Shown here: in pieces, positions 8,466-16,097 of the stretch
Numbering within the stretch: the stretch's first letter is position 1
How the letters are laid out: every line of letters starts with the position of its first letter
Origin: Pygmaiobacter massiliensis
GTDB lineage: Bacteria > Bacillota > Clostridia > Oscillospirales > Ruminococcaceae
Reading direction: 5' to 3'
Assembly (NCBI RefSeq): GCF_900199435.1
Contig: NZ_OAML01000003.1
Coordinates: 558,001-622,000 of the forward strand
DNA length: 64,000 bases
Notes under the pieces: model-generated
Database searches by the model: none
What the model saw: only the letters and a program-made list of their open reading frames with translations
What the model was told of the DNA's origin: nothing
Translations under genes and position numbers: made by a program

Positions 8466-9707
8466 ATGAAAACAAAAGTAGAGCGTATCCAAAAGGATAT
8501 TGAGGCACTTTCCGCATTTAACTCCACCCCGGGTGCAGGGCTTACCCGGCTTTCGTTCACCCCAGAGCATAAAGCTGCGCAGGATTACCTGATTGGAGCA
8601 ATGGAAGCAGCGGGTCTGACCGTACGCATTGACCCGGTTGGCACCGTAATTGGACGACTGGAAGGCAGCGACCCGACTTTGCCGGTGGTGATGGCAGGCA
8701 GCCATTACGACTCGGTAAAAAACGGCGGCAACTTTGATGGCCCTGCTGGCGTAGTTATGGGGCTCGAAACAGCTCGCGTCTATCAGGACCTCGGCAAGCA
8801 GCCGAAACACCCGGTCGAATTTGTTGCGATGATTGAAGAAGAGGGCACCCGCTTTTCGGGCGGACTATTTGCCAGCCGTGCCATGGCTGGACGCCTGACG
8901 GCAGAAGAGCTTGCCACTTTCCACGATAAAGACGGCATTACCACCGGCGAAGCCATGAAGGCTTTTGGCCTTGACCCTGCAAAGCTGAGCGAAGCTGTGA
9001 AAAAGCCTGAAGAAGTGAAAAACTTCATCGAGCTGCATATTGAGCAAGGGCCGATTCTTGAAAATGGCGGCATTGATGTCGGCATCGTCAAGACCATTGT
9101 TGGCATCAAAGAGGTGCAGGTGACCATTACCGGCCGCCCTGACCACGCAGGCACTACCCCGATGGACATGCGTGCAGATGCTTTTCTTGCTGCAAGTAAA
9201 GTAGCGATTGCTGCAAACGAAGCGGCTATCGCAGCAGGCCACGGAACTGTTGCAACCGTAGGCAAAGTAAATGTGCTGCCCGGCGCATTTAACATCGTTC
9301 CCGGCAAAGTAGAATTCTTTGTCGATATCCGCAGCCAGTATACTGAGTGCTTAGACGAAGTGTTCGGCAAGGTGAAAGCAGCGGCCGAGGCTGCCGTGGA
9401 AGGTGTAAAAGACCTTTCTGCCGATGTTAAACTGATGATGGATGTCACCCCCGTCAACATGGATCCGCATGTCTGCGAATTGATGACCAAAAATGCAGAA
9501 GCGGCAGATATGAGCCACAAAGAAATGCTTTCCGGTGCAGGCCATGATGCTCAGGTAATGGGCGGCGTTACAAAGGTTGGCCTTATTTTTGTACAGAGCA
9601 AAAACGGACGCAGCCACTGCCCGGAAGAGTGGACCGATTATGATAAGCTGCAAAAAGGCATCGAAGTTGCCTGCGAAACCATCATGCAGCTGGCTGACGA
9701 AGACTAA
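8466..9707 (+). CDS. M20-family Zn-dependent amidohydrolase (hydantoinase/carbamoylase type)
   Basis: The protein has 413 residues and belongs to the group containing N-carbamoyl-L-amino-acid hydrolases, allantoate amidohydrolase and beta-ureidopropionase. It hydrolyses an N-carbamoyl or ureido amide in the cytoplasm. Zinc and catalytic residues are in place: GSHYDSV, the FDGPAGV aspartate, the EEEGTRF glutamates, HIEQGP and a final GHDAQ; the dimerisation domain begins near RPDHAGTTPMDMR. ATG 8466 follows GGAGGGA. It is monocistronic with its own promoter and terminator. No pyrimidine or purine degradation genes are nearby, so the substrate cannot be chosen. Confidence 0.88.
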   Translation: MKTKVERIQKDIEALSAFNSTPGAGLTRLSFTPEHKAAQDYLIGAMEAAGLTVRIDPVGTVIGRLEGSDPTLPVVMAGSHYDSVKNGGNFDGPAGVVMGLETARVYQDLGKQPKHPVEFVAMIEEEGTRFSGGLFASRAMAGRLTAEELATFHDKDGITTGEAMKAFGLDPAKLSEAVKKPEEVKNFIELHIEQGPILENGGIDVGIVKTIVGIKEVQVTITGRPDHAGTTPMDMRADAFLAASKVAIAANEAAIAAGHGTVATVGKVNVLPGAFNIVPGKVEFFVDIRSQYTECLDEVFGKVKAAAEAAVEGVKDLSADVKLMMDVTPVNMDPHVCELMTKNAEAADMSHKEMLSGAGHDAQVMGGVTKVGLIFVQSKNGRSHCPEEWTDYDKLQKGIEVACETIMQLADED

Positions 9708-9726
9708 CTCTCCCCAAGTGCAGCAA

Positions 9727-9771
9727 AGCAAAAGCCCCCATCGGTTTTGTGAACCGGTGGGGGCTTTTTTA
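9727..9771 (+). terminator. Intrinsic terminator after the amidohydrolase
   Basis: AAAGCCCCCATCGG pairs with CCGGTGGGGGCTTT and is followed by a T run. Confidence 0.9.
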
Positions 9772-9916
9772 GCAATTAGCAATCGATGCTAATTTGCATT
9801 TTATACAATTTCGCTGATATGAAATGCTCTTTGCAGATGCTAAGGATTTCTAATACGTAAAGTGGAGAGCATACCCGCAAAGCTGGCAGCTATCCTGCCG
9901 CGTCCAAAACAGCGCT

Positions 9917-11005
9917 TTAAAAAAGCTCTGTCAAAATCGAGTTTTGCACCAGCAGACCTTTCGGGGTTAGCCACAACACATCGCCGGAAAAGGTACAAAG
10001 CCCCGCCTTTTGGTAAAGGGTGATTTTTTTGTGCTGTTCCTCATTTAGGCTGAGGCCAAAACCGGTGCGCAGTTTTTTCAAATCAAGACCATGCGCCAGA
10101 CGCAGCTGCAGCATAATGTATTCCTCGGCGTCGGTTTTGCCGTCTGGCAGTACAGGCGCTGTGCGTGCGATAAAAGCGTTTAAATCTGCGGGGTAATGGA
10201 ACCGTTCGCCGCTCATGCAGGAGTAAGCTGCCGGGCCAATTCCAAGATAGTCCCCCAGCTCCCAGTAAATCATGTTGTGGCGGCTTTCGTAACCCGGCTG
10301 CGCAAAATTGCTGATTTCATATTGCGCATAGCCGCGTGCGGCAAACTGTTCTACCGCATAAAGATAAAAGTCAGCAGCTTGATCCTCCTCAGGCAGACCC
10401 TTCGGCGGGTGTAGCCCGAACTTTGTTTTTTCTTCGATTTTCAGCAAATAGCTGCTGATGTGCGTTGCACCGCCCTCGGCAATCAAAGACAGTGTTTCAT
10501 CAAATTCAGTCCGGCTGTAGTCCGGCAGAGCCAGCATAATATCGCCGCTGATATTGGTAAAGCCCGCTTTTTGCGCCATTTCAAATGCGGCACGTGCTGT
10601 TTGTGTGGTATGCGCCCGCCCCAGCAGAGCAAGCTGACGGTCAGAGGCACTTTGCACCCCGATAGAAAGTCGATTTACACCGGCTTTGCGGTATCCGGCA
10701 AGGCTCTCTGCGGTTACCGTATCCGGGTTAGCCTCCAGCGTGATTTCAGCGCTCGGCACAGGGGATGCTTCGTCAATTAGCCGTGTCACCTGCGCAGGTG
10801 TAAGCAGGCTTGGTGTGCCACCGCCGAAATAGAGAGTGTCCGGCCGCAAGGCGGTGCAATCACAGTTGGTAAAGCGGCGCATTTCGCGCAGCAGTGCATC
10901 AACATAGGCCTGCGGCACTTCGGTGCGCCTGCCCATCGAATAAAAATCGCAATAGCTGCACTTGGATTTACAGTAGGGGATGTGCAGATAGAGGCCAAAA
11001 GCCAT
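9917..11005 (-). CDS. hemW: Radical SAM heme chaperone HemW-like protein
   Basis: The 362-residue protein has the HemW layout. The radical SAM cluster motif CKSKCSYC (CxxxCxxC) is near the N-terminus after the LYLHIPY start, with YFGGGTPSLL and a GVQS motif further in. The C-terminal HNMIYWELGDYLGIGPAAYS stretch distinguishes this group from unrelated radical SAM enzymes. Older annotation calls it oxygen-independent coproporphyrinogen oxidase-like; HemW proteins instead bind heme and deliver it to respiratory enzymes. The start at ATG 11005 is the usual one for the family, although its ribosome site (AAAGGCAGGCGG) is weak. It is often next to lepA in Firmicutes, but here lepA is 45 kb away. 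Confidence 0.88.
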   Translation of the reverse strand: MAFGLYLHIPYCKSKCSYCDFYSMGRRTEVPQAYVDALLREMRRFTNCDCTALRPDTLYFGGGTPSLLTPAQVTRLIDEASPVPSAEITLEANPDTVTAESLAGYRKAGVNRLSIGVQSASDRQLALLGRAHTTQTARAAFEMAQKAGFTNISGDIMLALPDYSRTEFDETLSLIAEGGATHISSYLLKIEEKTKFGLHPPKGLPEEDQAADFYLYAVEQFAARGYAQYEISNFAQPGYESRHNMIYWELGDYLGIGPAAYSCMSGERFHYPADLNAFIARTAPVLPDGKTDAEEYIMLQLRLAHGLDLKKLRTGFGLSLNEEQHKKITLYQKAGLCTFSGDVLWLTPKGLLVQNSILTELF

Positions 11006-11122
11006 TGGTGCCGCCTGCCTTTCTGATAAAATGCGTAAAGGTGCTTTTTTGATACTGCCCGCAAAAGATAGCCGCATCGTTGCAAAATAAATTTGGATAA
11101 GAATAGTATAACATATTTCCAT

Positions 11123-11151
11123 TTGAGAAAAGCTTGTCTTTGCGCTATAAT
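11123..11151 (+). promoter_or_regulatory. Promoter of the small membrane protein at 11209
   Basis: TTGAGA and TATAAT are separated by 17 bases, in the region divergent from hemW. Confidence 0.65.
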
Positions 11152-11208
11152 ATTCTTTATGAGCAAAAGTGGGCGCTATGCCCCGCTCGCAAGAGAGGAG
11201 CAAAACCA

Positions 11209-11622
11209 ATGACGTTGGAAGAATATATCAGTGAGGTTATGCAGGCTGTCGATGTTTCTGAAACGACAAAAGGACGCATCCGCAACCAGCTGGAAACTGA
11301 GCTGTTTCAGATGATTGAAGCCGGAAAAACGCCCGAAGAAGCAATGAACAAAATGGGCTACTATGAAGAGGTAGCCGCAAAACTAATGCAGCAGTATGAC
11401 GACGACGTGCGCAAAAAGCAAGAGGGTGACGGCCAGCCCCCGATGATTTTTGCATGGGGCGCAATGTTTTCTATTTTGCTGTTTGTCATCAAGGGTTTGC
11501 AGTATTTTCTGCTAGGACATAAACAGTTTGATGCACTGGGGATGATTGTCGGTTTTTTAGGCGTAATCGCCAGCGGCATTTATCTGCTTTGGTTTATTAA
11601 AAATAAAAAGAAACGCAGCTGA
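11209..11622 (+). CDS. Small two-helix membrane protein with HAAS/permease-prefix-like N-terminus
   Basis: The protein has 137 residues. Residues 1-60 are a soluble helical bundle (MTLEEYISEVMQ... with a KTPEEAMNKMG turn) resembling the short HAAS or permease-prefix domains that precede membrane regions in Firmicutes. An acidic-basic linker (DDDVRKKQEGDG) and two membrane helices (about 78-100 and 108-130) follow, with a very basic tail (KNKKKRS) in the cytoplasm. Such proteins are often paired with a PadR regulator; none is seen here. ATG 11209 follows GAGAGGAG. The function is unknown. Confidence 0.75.
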   Translation: MTLEEYISEVMQAVDVSETTKGRIRNQLETELFQMIEAGKTPEEAMNKMGYYEEVAAKLMQQYDDDVRKKQEGDGQPPMIFAWGAMFSILLFVIKGLQYFLLGHKQFDALGMIVGFLGVIASGIYLLWFIKNKKKRS

Positions 11623-11678
11623 ATTTAGCTTTGCGGAATAGATTTTGTTTTTTACCTGCACCGGATAGCCTTTAAAAT

Positions 11679-11722
11679 AGAACGCCTTGCCAGCTGTTTT
11701 GCTGCCAGGGCGTTTGTTTTGC
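11679..11722 (+). terminator. Intrinsic terminator
   Basis: GAACGCCTTGCCAGC pairs with GCTGCCAGGGCGTT around a TGTTTT loop, followed by TTGTTTT. Confidence 0.75.
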
Positions 11723-11780
11723 ATTAGGCGCTATTTTTAAAAGTGGATATCAAAAGTGGTGAACAAATAAAGGATGCCTG

Positions 11781-12989
11781 CTACTCTAAAAACTTCTCCC
11801 AACCAGTTTCAGAATGCCAGCCTTCCGGTTTGCGGGTGATAAAAGCGGCGAGCTGTTGGCGCGTTTCAGCGGGGAGAGCCTCAAGAAGCTGACTTGCCTC
11901 TTCCTCCCAAAAGCAAACGTTTAAAACCTCCGCGAGGTCTGCGACGCTATGCAGCGTACGCAGCGCCAAAGCTATCTTATCAGGGATGCAGGGCGAATCT
12001 TGCAGCTCACAGATAAGAGCGGCAAGACATTTGAATGGTAGCTGCGGCCCGTCGTAAAAAATTGGCGAGGGCTCATCCTCTGCCTGCTCATAAAAAGCGA
12101 GAAAAAGACCCTCTAAGTTGGCGGCAGTTTCCAGCCGGGAGTAAATATCCTGTGCAGTTTTCAGCAGATAATTTTGCAGCAGAGAGTCTTTGATTGCAAG
12201 TTGGCGGCAGACTTCTTTGGATGCCAAAGCCAGCAAAGAAAGCGTGGAATCTTGTCCTTTATCCCGAAACAAAGCTTGCAGTTCAATTCGGTCCGCTGCC
12301 GAAATATTTAAGCCAAGGACATTTTTTTGCAAAAGTGCAAGCCCTATCGCATTCACTGCGGCAGGCTCGAACAAATTAATCAGCAGGCCGCCGTATTCGG
12401 GAGAAATGCTTTGCAGCAACGAATCCAAATGCTCGGCAGGAAAATACGAACAAAAGATATTTTCAGTGCAAAGGCGGCGCAGGTACTCGTTGATATATGC
12501 GATGCCTTGCAAAGAATCCGGCAGCGGTTGTGCCAATTGATAATCAATCTCGCCCGGAATTTGATGCGCGAAAAAGCGAAGGTCGTACTGCTTGAAAAAG
12601 AGTGCAATTCCGTTTAAAGTATCCTGATAAGAAACGCTGTCGAGCGCAGGGCCCGCGGCTTTTGCCCGAGCGAACAACAATTTGCCAATATCAACTTCAC
12701 GCTTTAACGTTTGCTGCGCCTTGGCGAGCAGGGCTGAAGGCTCACTGGTCAAAAGCTCTCTGAAATCTCCAGTGTGCGTGAGATGCAGCTGAAGCGTGAA
12801 GCAAAGGGACTGTAGCAGCTCACCGGCCACTTCCACGGTTACAGAGCTGCTTTCGCCCATTGTATAGCTTGCGGTCTGTATTTTCAGCAACTGCCATAGT
12901 GCGGCTTGTAGGCGATGCACCTCTTCTTGTGTAAACGCAGAGCCTTGCAAAATGTGTGGTAAAATTTCTGAAAGATAAGCGTTTTCCAT
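11781..12989 (-). CDS. Uncharacterised protein of the DUF6179 type
   Basis: The protein has 402 residues, is wholly soluble and mostly helical, with no signal peptide and no catalytic motif I can see. From memory it resembles DUF6179, an uncharacterised family in Clostridia that travels with DUF6323; the gene directly upstream resembles the latter, which supports both calls. A YINEYLRRL stretch in the middle and the C-terminal acidic segment look like conserved blocks. ATG 12989 follows AGGAGG by five bases and lies nine bases after the upstream stop, so the two genes are co-translated. No function is known to me. Confidence 0.72.
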   Translation of the reverse strand: MENAYLSEILPHILQGSAFTQEEVHRLQAALWQLLKIQTASYTMGESSSVTVEVAGELLQSLCFTLQLHLTHTGDFRELLTSEPSALLAKAQQTLKREVDIGKLLFARAKAAGPALDSVSYQDTLNGIALFFKQYDLRFFAHQIPGEIDYQLAQPLPDSLQGIAYINEYLRRLCTENIFCSYFPAEHLDSLLQSISPEYGGLLINLFEPAAVNAIGLALLQKNVLGLNISAADRIELQALFRDKGQDSTLSLLALASKEVCRQLAIKDSLLQNYLLKTAQDIYSRLETAANLEGLFLAFYEQAEDEPSPIFYDGPQLPFKCLAALICELQDSPCIPDKIALALRTLHSVADLAEVLNVCFWEEEASQLLEALPAETRQQLAAFITRKPEGWHSETGWEKFLE

Positions 12990-12998
12990 CCAAGCCTC

Positions 12999-13466
12999 CT
13001 AAAACGTTTGTATATCGTCAGGGTCCTCATAGGCATACCCGTAGCGCGTATTGCGGCAAAGTTCATCCAGGGAAGTCCCGCTTAGATATTCTAAAGAGCC
13101 TTGAGCGCGCCCGTTAAATATACGCCGCATAAACTCAATCAGCTCTTCGTCAGAAATCAAATCATGGCACTCGTTTTTAAAATAGTAAAACGAATTTTGA
13201 AGCTCTTGTAATACCTCCTCATAGTTGGCATTATCGATAAAAAGAGAATCGCAAAAAGCTTCTACCAGCTTGGGTAAAATGCCGGTATCAAACTCTACCC
13301 GGCCGGTTTCAGTAAGTGCTTCAAATCGTCGGTCAACCAAATTGGATATCTGCTGTTCTGTCAAAAAAAGCCCGAAGCGCTGGGATAACTCGTTACAGCA
13401 GCGCAGCTCCTGTAACGCTTGTATCTTTTGCATTTCTACCATTGCCAGTGCAAAGTTTTGTTCCAT
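12999..13466 (-). CDS. Uncharacterised protein of the DUF6323 type
   Basis: The protein has 155 residues and is soluble and acidic. Conserved-looking blocks are ALTETGRVEF, LVEAFCDS, FYYFKNE, and GSLEYLSGTSLDELCR near the C-terminus, which match my memory of DUF6323. It is the first gene of a two-gene unit with the DUF6179-like protein (nine-base gap). ATG 13466 follows AGAGGTGG by five bases; a GTG three codons earlier overlaps that ribosome site and is less likely. Residues 10-30 look like a coiled helix. No enzymatic residues are evident; a structural or regulatory complex of the two proteins is an inference only. Confidence 0.72.
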   Translation of the reverse strand: MEQNFALAMVEMQKIQALQELRCCNELSQRFGLFLTEQQISNLVDRRFEALTETGRVEFDTGILPKLVEAFCDSLFIDNANYEEVLQELQNSFYYFKNECHDLISDEELIEFMRRIFNGRAQGSLEYLSGTSLDELCRNTRYGYAYEDPDDIQTF

Positions 13467-13518
13467 TTTTACCACCTCTGGCTTACAAGGATACCACGGA
13501 TGTAAACAATGACAAGTC

Positions 13519-13547
13519 TTGAATTTTTGGACGATTTGTGGTATGAT
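13519..13547 (+). promoter_or_regulatory. Promoter directly upstream of a terminator hairpin
   Basis: TTGAAT and TATGAT are separated by 17 bases. The predicted transcript start is only about ten bases before the hairpin at 13561. Confidence 0.55.
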
Positions 13548-13556
13548 AAATACAAT

Positions 13557-13604
13557 AAAAAGAGGTTATTGGGCACTGGCCCGATAATCTCTTTTTTGTT
13601 TTTT
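13557..13604 (+). terminator. Terminator-like hairpin between divergent genes (possible small RNA or attenuator)
   Basis: AGAGGTTATTGGGC pairs fully (two G-U pairs) with GCCCGATAATCTCT around a four-base loop and is followed by TTTTTT. It cannot end either flanking gene because both point away from it. Confidence 0.6.
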
Positions 13605-13657
13605 GGCATCAATTTAGCCGGCGTAGCAAAGGTGAGAGCGGCAGAAAATCCTTTCTC

Positions 13658-13686
13658 TTGCGCGGCGCTGCTTTTTCTTTTATAAT
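13658..13686 (+). promoter_or_regulatory. Promoter of the GNAT acetyltransferase
   Basis: TTGCGC and TATAAT are separated by 17 bases; the start codon is 25 bases beyond the -10 box. Confidence 0.65.
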
Positions 13687-13710
13687 CAATACCACAAGCG
13701 GGGTGAAAAA

Positions 13711-14235
13711 ATGGAGCTACTGATACGAAAATATAGCGAAAGCGACGTGATACCGCTTTGGCAGATATTAGAGCCAGTCGCAATGGGCTCCGTTTTGTTT
13801 CCTTACCCGCTGCAAAGCCTGCAAGATTGCCGCAGCCTTTTACATAGGCAAAGTCTATGCCTTGTGGCACAAGTGCAGGGATGCGTACAAGGTGTTCTGT
13901 TGCTGCGCTCTATGGGCGAGGGCGGCTGGCAGCAATTTGCTACGGTGGAACTTGTGGTTGCAGCAGAATGGCAGCGCCAGCAAATTGGCACGGCGCTGAT
14001 GGCACAGGCAAAACACATTGCCGCTGCGCTGCATTATAACGGGATTTTACTCTCTCCGCTGCCTGAAGATACGCAAATCTTTGCATTTTTTTCATCACAG
14101 GGCTTTGATACAGCAGGCGTGCTGCCCGGCGCCGGTGCGCAGCAAACGGTTTTATTTTGGGAGTGCCCAAAGCGAGCCACAAAAACGAAAAATAAAACAG
14201 AGCTTCCAAATTTACAAAATAAACAGCACCGGTAG
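13711..14235 (+). CDS. GNAT-family N-acetyltransferase
   Basis: The protein has 174 residues. GNAT enzymes transfer an acetyl group from acetyl-CoA to an amine. The N-terminus IRKYSESDVIPLWQI is the usual first strand and helix. VELVVAAEWQRQQIGTAL is motif A, with the pyrophosphate-binding loop written Q-R-Q-Q-I-G-T instead of the strict R/QxxGxG/A. FFSSQGFDTAGV is the late motif. The last 25 residues are basic and low-complexity and lie outside the fold. It has its own promoter. The substrate is not predictable. Confidence 0.82.
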   Translation: MELLIRKYSESDVIPLWQILEPVAMGSVLFPYPLQSLQDCRSLLHRQSLCLVAQVQGCVQGVLLLRSMGEGGWQQFATVELVVAAEWQRQQIGTALMAQAKHIAAALHYNGILLSPLPEDTQIFAFFSSQGFDTAGVLPGAGAQQTVLFWECPKRATKTKNKTELPNLQNKQHR

Positions 14236-14307
14236 TAAAGTTGCGCTGCTTAAAATGGTCAAATACAAAAGTAGTTTGCACCAGCCTTTATGAGGTTAGG
14301 ATAAAAA

Positions 14308-14354
14308 TAAAAAACAAGGGCTGCCCGAAATGTAGGGGCAGCCCTTGTTTTTTA
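14308..14354. terminator. Two-way intrinsic terminator
   Basis: AACAAGGGCTGCCC and its perfect complement surround a nine-base loop; A and T runs on both sides serve the acetyltransferase and the minus-strand regulator. Confidence 0.9.
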
Positions 14355-14360
14355 TTGCTT

Positions 14361-14561
14361 TTAGCTTAAGTCGCGTCCTACAAGATAATCAAGGCTGACA
14401 TCGTAAAAGTCAGCCAATGCTATCACAATGTCTAAAGGCAGCACACGTTCGCCCCGCTCATATTTTGAGTAAAGCGACTGGTCACACTGCAGATAATCCG
14501 CAATCTGTCGCTGGGTCAAATCAGCATCTTCGCGGAGATCGCGAATTTTCATTTTCATATT
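14361..14561 (-). CDS. Small XRE-family DNA-binding protein
   Basis: The protein has about 66 residues, a single helix-turn-helix: DLTQRQIADYLQCDQSLYSKYERGERVLP is the two-helix reader, followed by the ADFYDVSLDYLVGR closing helices. The start is uncertain because ATG and GTG codons occur at 14570, 14567 and 14561; I chose 14561 as it leaves GGTGA at a workable distance. It faces the gene at 14648, and alternating GTCCTA/TAGGAC sites lie between them. It is probably a repressor of itself and of that neighbour. Confidence 0.82.
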   Translation of the reverse strand, partial: NMKMKIRDLREDADLTQRQIADYLQCDQSLYSKYERGERVLPLDIVIALADFYDVSLDYLVGRDLS

Positions 14562-14593
14562 CATCACCAAAGTAATTATATTTTAGTACAATA

Positions 14594-14630
14594 TGTCCTA
14601 TTGAATTTTAGGACTATTCGTCCTAAAATA
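14594..14630. promoter_or_regulatory. Three alternating half-sites, probable XRE operator
   Basis: GTCCTA, TAGGAC and GTCCTA occur in alternating orientation. The last two form a perfect palindrome, TTTTAGGAC-TATTC-GTCCTAAAA, between the divergent regulator and the small gene at 14648. Confidence 0.65.
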
Positions 14631-14647
14631 TACAAGAGGTGGTTTTT

Positions 14648-14821
14648 TTGGCCGATTATAAAAAAATGTACCATACGATGTTTCGCGCCTCGGAGCAAGC
14701 AATTAATTTATTAATTGCAGCACAGCTGGAGTGTGAGAGGCTATATCTCGCAGGAGAGGAACCGACCCTGCAGATGGCAGCTTTTACAGAACAAAAAAAG
14801 AGCATGGAAGAACCGAAGTAA
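14648..14821 (+). CDS. Small conserved protein (MADYKKMY type) opposite the XRE gene
   Basis: The protein has 57 residues beginning MADYKKMYHTMF when TTG 14648 is used as start; AGAGGTGG lies at the right distance, while GTG 14639 is inside that ribosome site. The sequence resembles short proteins of Clostridia that start MADYK and contain one amphipathic helix ending near LAGEEP; no function is known to me. There is no membrane segment or cysteine. Unusually, the last seven codons form the 5' arm of the terminator, and the stop codon is in its loop. Confidence 0.65.
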   Translation: MADYKKMYHTMFRASEQAINLLIAAQLECERLYLAGEEPTLQMAAFTEQKKSMEEPK

Positions 14822-14843
14822 ACGTCTTCCATGCTCTTTTTTT
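14793..14843 (+). terminator. Intrinsic terminator that overlaps the coding end
   Basis: AAGAGCATGGAAGA inside the coding region pairs with TCTTCCATGCTCTT; seven T residues follow. The TAA stop is in the loop. Confidence 0.85.
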
Positions 14844-14865
14844 ATGTGCCAGATAACTGGTTTGG

Positions 14866-15879
14866 TTAATTAAGTGTTTTGCCGAAAAATGCGGCAGTGG
14901 CTTTTACCTTCTGCATTACCGCATCAAACTTTGCGGGGGTCAGGCTCTGTGCACCATCCGAAAGTGCATGTTTCGGGTCGTTATGCACCTCAATCATCAG
15001 GCCATCAGCTCCTGCTGCGATAGCGGCCATGCTCAGCGGCTCCACCATCCAGGCAATGCCTGCCGCGTGGCTCGGGTCTACCACAACGGGCAGATGCGTT
15101 TTTGCTTTCAGCATCGGCACCGCAGAAAGGTCGAGCGTATTGCGCATGCTCGGCTCAAAGGTGCGAATGCCACGCTCGCAGAGAATCACCTTTTCGTTGC
15201 CACCGGCCATGATATACTCGGCGCTCATCAGCCACTCTTCAATTGTAGCAGAAAGACCGCGTTTGAGCAAAATGGGCTTATCCAGTGTGCCAAGCGCTTT
15301 GAGTAATTCAAAGTTTTGCATGTTGCGCGCACCGACCTGAATCATATCCACGTCTTCAAATAAAGGCAAATCTTCTGTGTTCATAATTTCGGTTACAATG
15401 GGCAGCCCGGTTGCACGGCGTGCAGCACAGAGCAATTCTAGCCCTTCGCCGCGTAGGCCCTGGAAAGAGTAAGGAGAGGTGCGAGGCTTAAAGGCGCCGC
15501 CGCGCAGCAGGCTTGCACCGCTGCTTTTTACAGCTTCGGCAACACCAATAATCTGGGGCTCGCTTTCTACACTGCAAGGGCCAGCCATAACAGCAAAGTT
15601 GCAGCCGCCAATTTTCACTCCTTTTACTTCGATTGTGCTGTCATCGGGATGAAATTTGCGATTTGCAGCTTTGTAAGGCTCAGAAATGCGCTTTACTTCT
15701 TCCACAAAATCGTTGGCAGCAAGCTGGTCGACATCCAGCTTAGATACGTCGCCCACAAGGCCGATGAGATGCGTGTTTTCGCCGACGCTTTCGTGAATGC
15801 CGAGACCCTGAGATTTCAGATCCTCGGTGAAAGTGGCAATCTGCTCTTCACTGGCAGATTTTTTAAAAATGATGATCAT
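14866..15879 (-). CDS. aroF: DAHP synthase, type I-beta (stand-alone copy)
   Basis: The 337-residue enzyme condenses phosphoenolpyruvate and erythrose 4-phosphate to DAHP, the first step of the shikimate pathway. Residues 1-70 are the ferredoxin-like regulatory domain typical of the I-beta class. The barrel carries FAVMAGPCSVES, LRGGAFKPRTSPYSFQG, IQVGARNMQNF, ILLKRGL, the CERGIRTFE metal cysteine and VVVDPSHAAG. The ATG at 15879 follows GGAGA. A second, clearly homologous copy is inside the plus-strand operon at 23125. This copy is alone behind its own Tyr/Phe leader peptide and terminator, which suggests attenuation by aromatic amino acids. Confidence 0.95.
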   Translation of the reverse strand: MIIIFKKSASEEQIATFTEDLKSQGLGIHESVGENTHLIGLVGDVSKLDVDQLAANDFVEEVKRISEPYKAANRKFHPDDSTIEVKGVKIGGCNFAVMAGPCSVESEPQIIGVAEAVKSSGASLLRGGAFKPRTSPYSFQGLRGEGLELLCAARRATGLPIVTEIMNTEDLPLFEDVDMIQVGARNMQNFELLKALGTLDKPILLKRGLSATIEEWLMSAEYIMAGGNEKVILCERGIRTFEPSMRNTLDLSAVPMLKAKTHLPVVVDPSHAAGIAWMVEPLSMAAIAAGADGLMIEVHNDPKHALSDGAQSLTPAKFDAVMQKVKATAAFFGKTLN

Positions 15880-15922
15880 ATGGGTACTCTCCTTTTCTTT
15901 CGGCTAGATGAAACAAAATAAA

Positions 15923-15958
15923 AAACACCGCGCTCTGCAATGCAGCGGCGCGGTGTTT
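15923..15958 (-). terminator. Attenuator terminator before the stand-alone DAHP synthase
   Basis: On the minus strand AACACCGCGC pairs with GCGCGGTGTT around an inner CTGC/GCAG stem, followed by TTTTTTATTTT. It lies between the leader peptide and aroF, 44 bases before the gene. Confidence 0.88.
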
Positions 15959-15975
15959 GGCTTACGTAGAAAACC

Positions 15976-16068
15976 TTACAAATCGCGTTTCGGCACAGCA
16001 GAAGAAGCCCCGGTAAAATAATAACCGAAGCTAAAATAATATGCAGCTGTGCAGTTGATGTGATTCAT
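15976..16068 (-). CDS. Tyr/Phe-rich leader peptide of aroF (leader 1)
   Basis: This is a 30-residue open frame, too short for usual gene finders. It starts at ATG 16068 after a GAGG ribosome site and stops at TAA 15976-15978. Residues 8-21 read AAYYFSFGYYFTGA; seven of the nine residues at 10-18 are Tyr or Phe. It sits between a strong promoter and an intrinsic terminator ahead of a DAHP synthase, the arrangement of leader-peptide attenuators such as pheA of enteric bacteria. If charged tRNA-Tyr or tRNA-Phe is scarce, the ribosome should stall in this run. Codons 13-21 can fold as a nine-base-pair stem with a loop of three aromatic codons. Length, core and hairpin match leader 2 at 18857. Confidence 0.85.
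   Translation of the reverse strand: MNHINCTAAYYFSFGYYFTGASSAVPKRDL
16006..16032 (-). promoter_or_regulatory. RNA hairpin inside leader 1
   Basis: AGCTTCGGT pairs with ACCGGGGCT (nine pairs, two G-U). The nine-base loop is the three codons TAT TAT TTT (Tyr-Tyr-Phe). Confidence 0.6.
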
Positions 16069-16097
16069 AGTAAAACCTCGTGGTTCGATTTTTGTTC

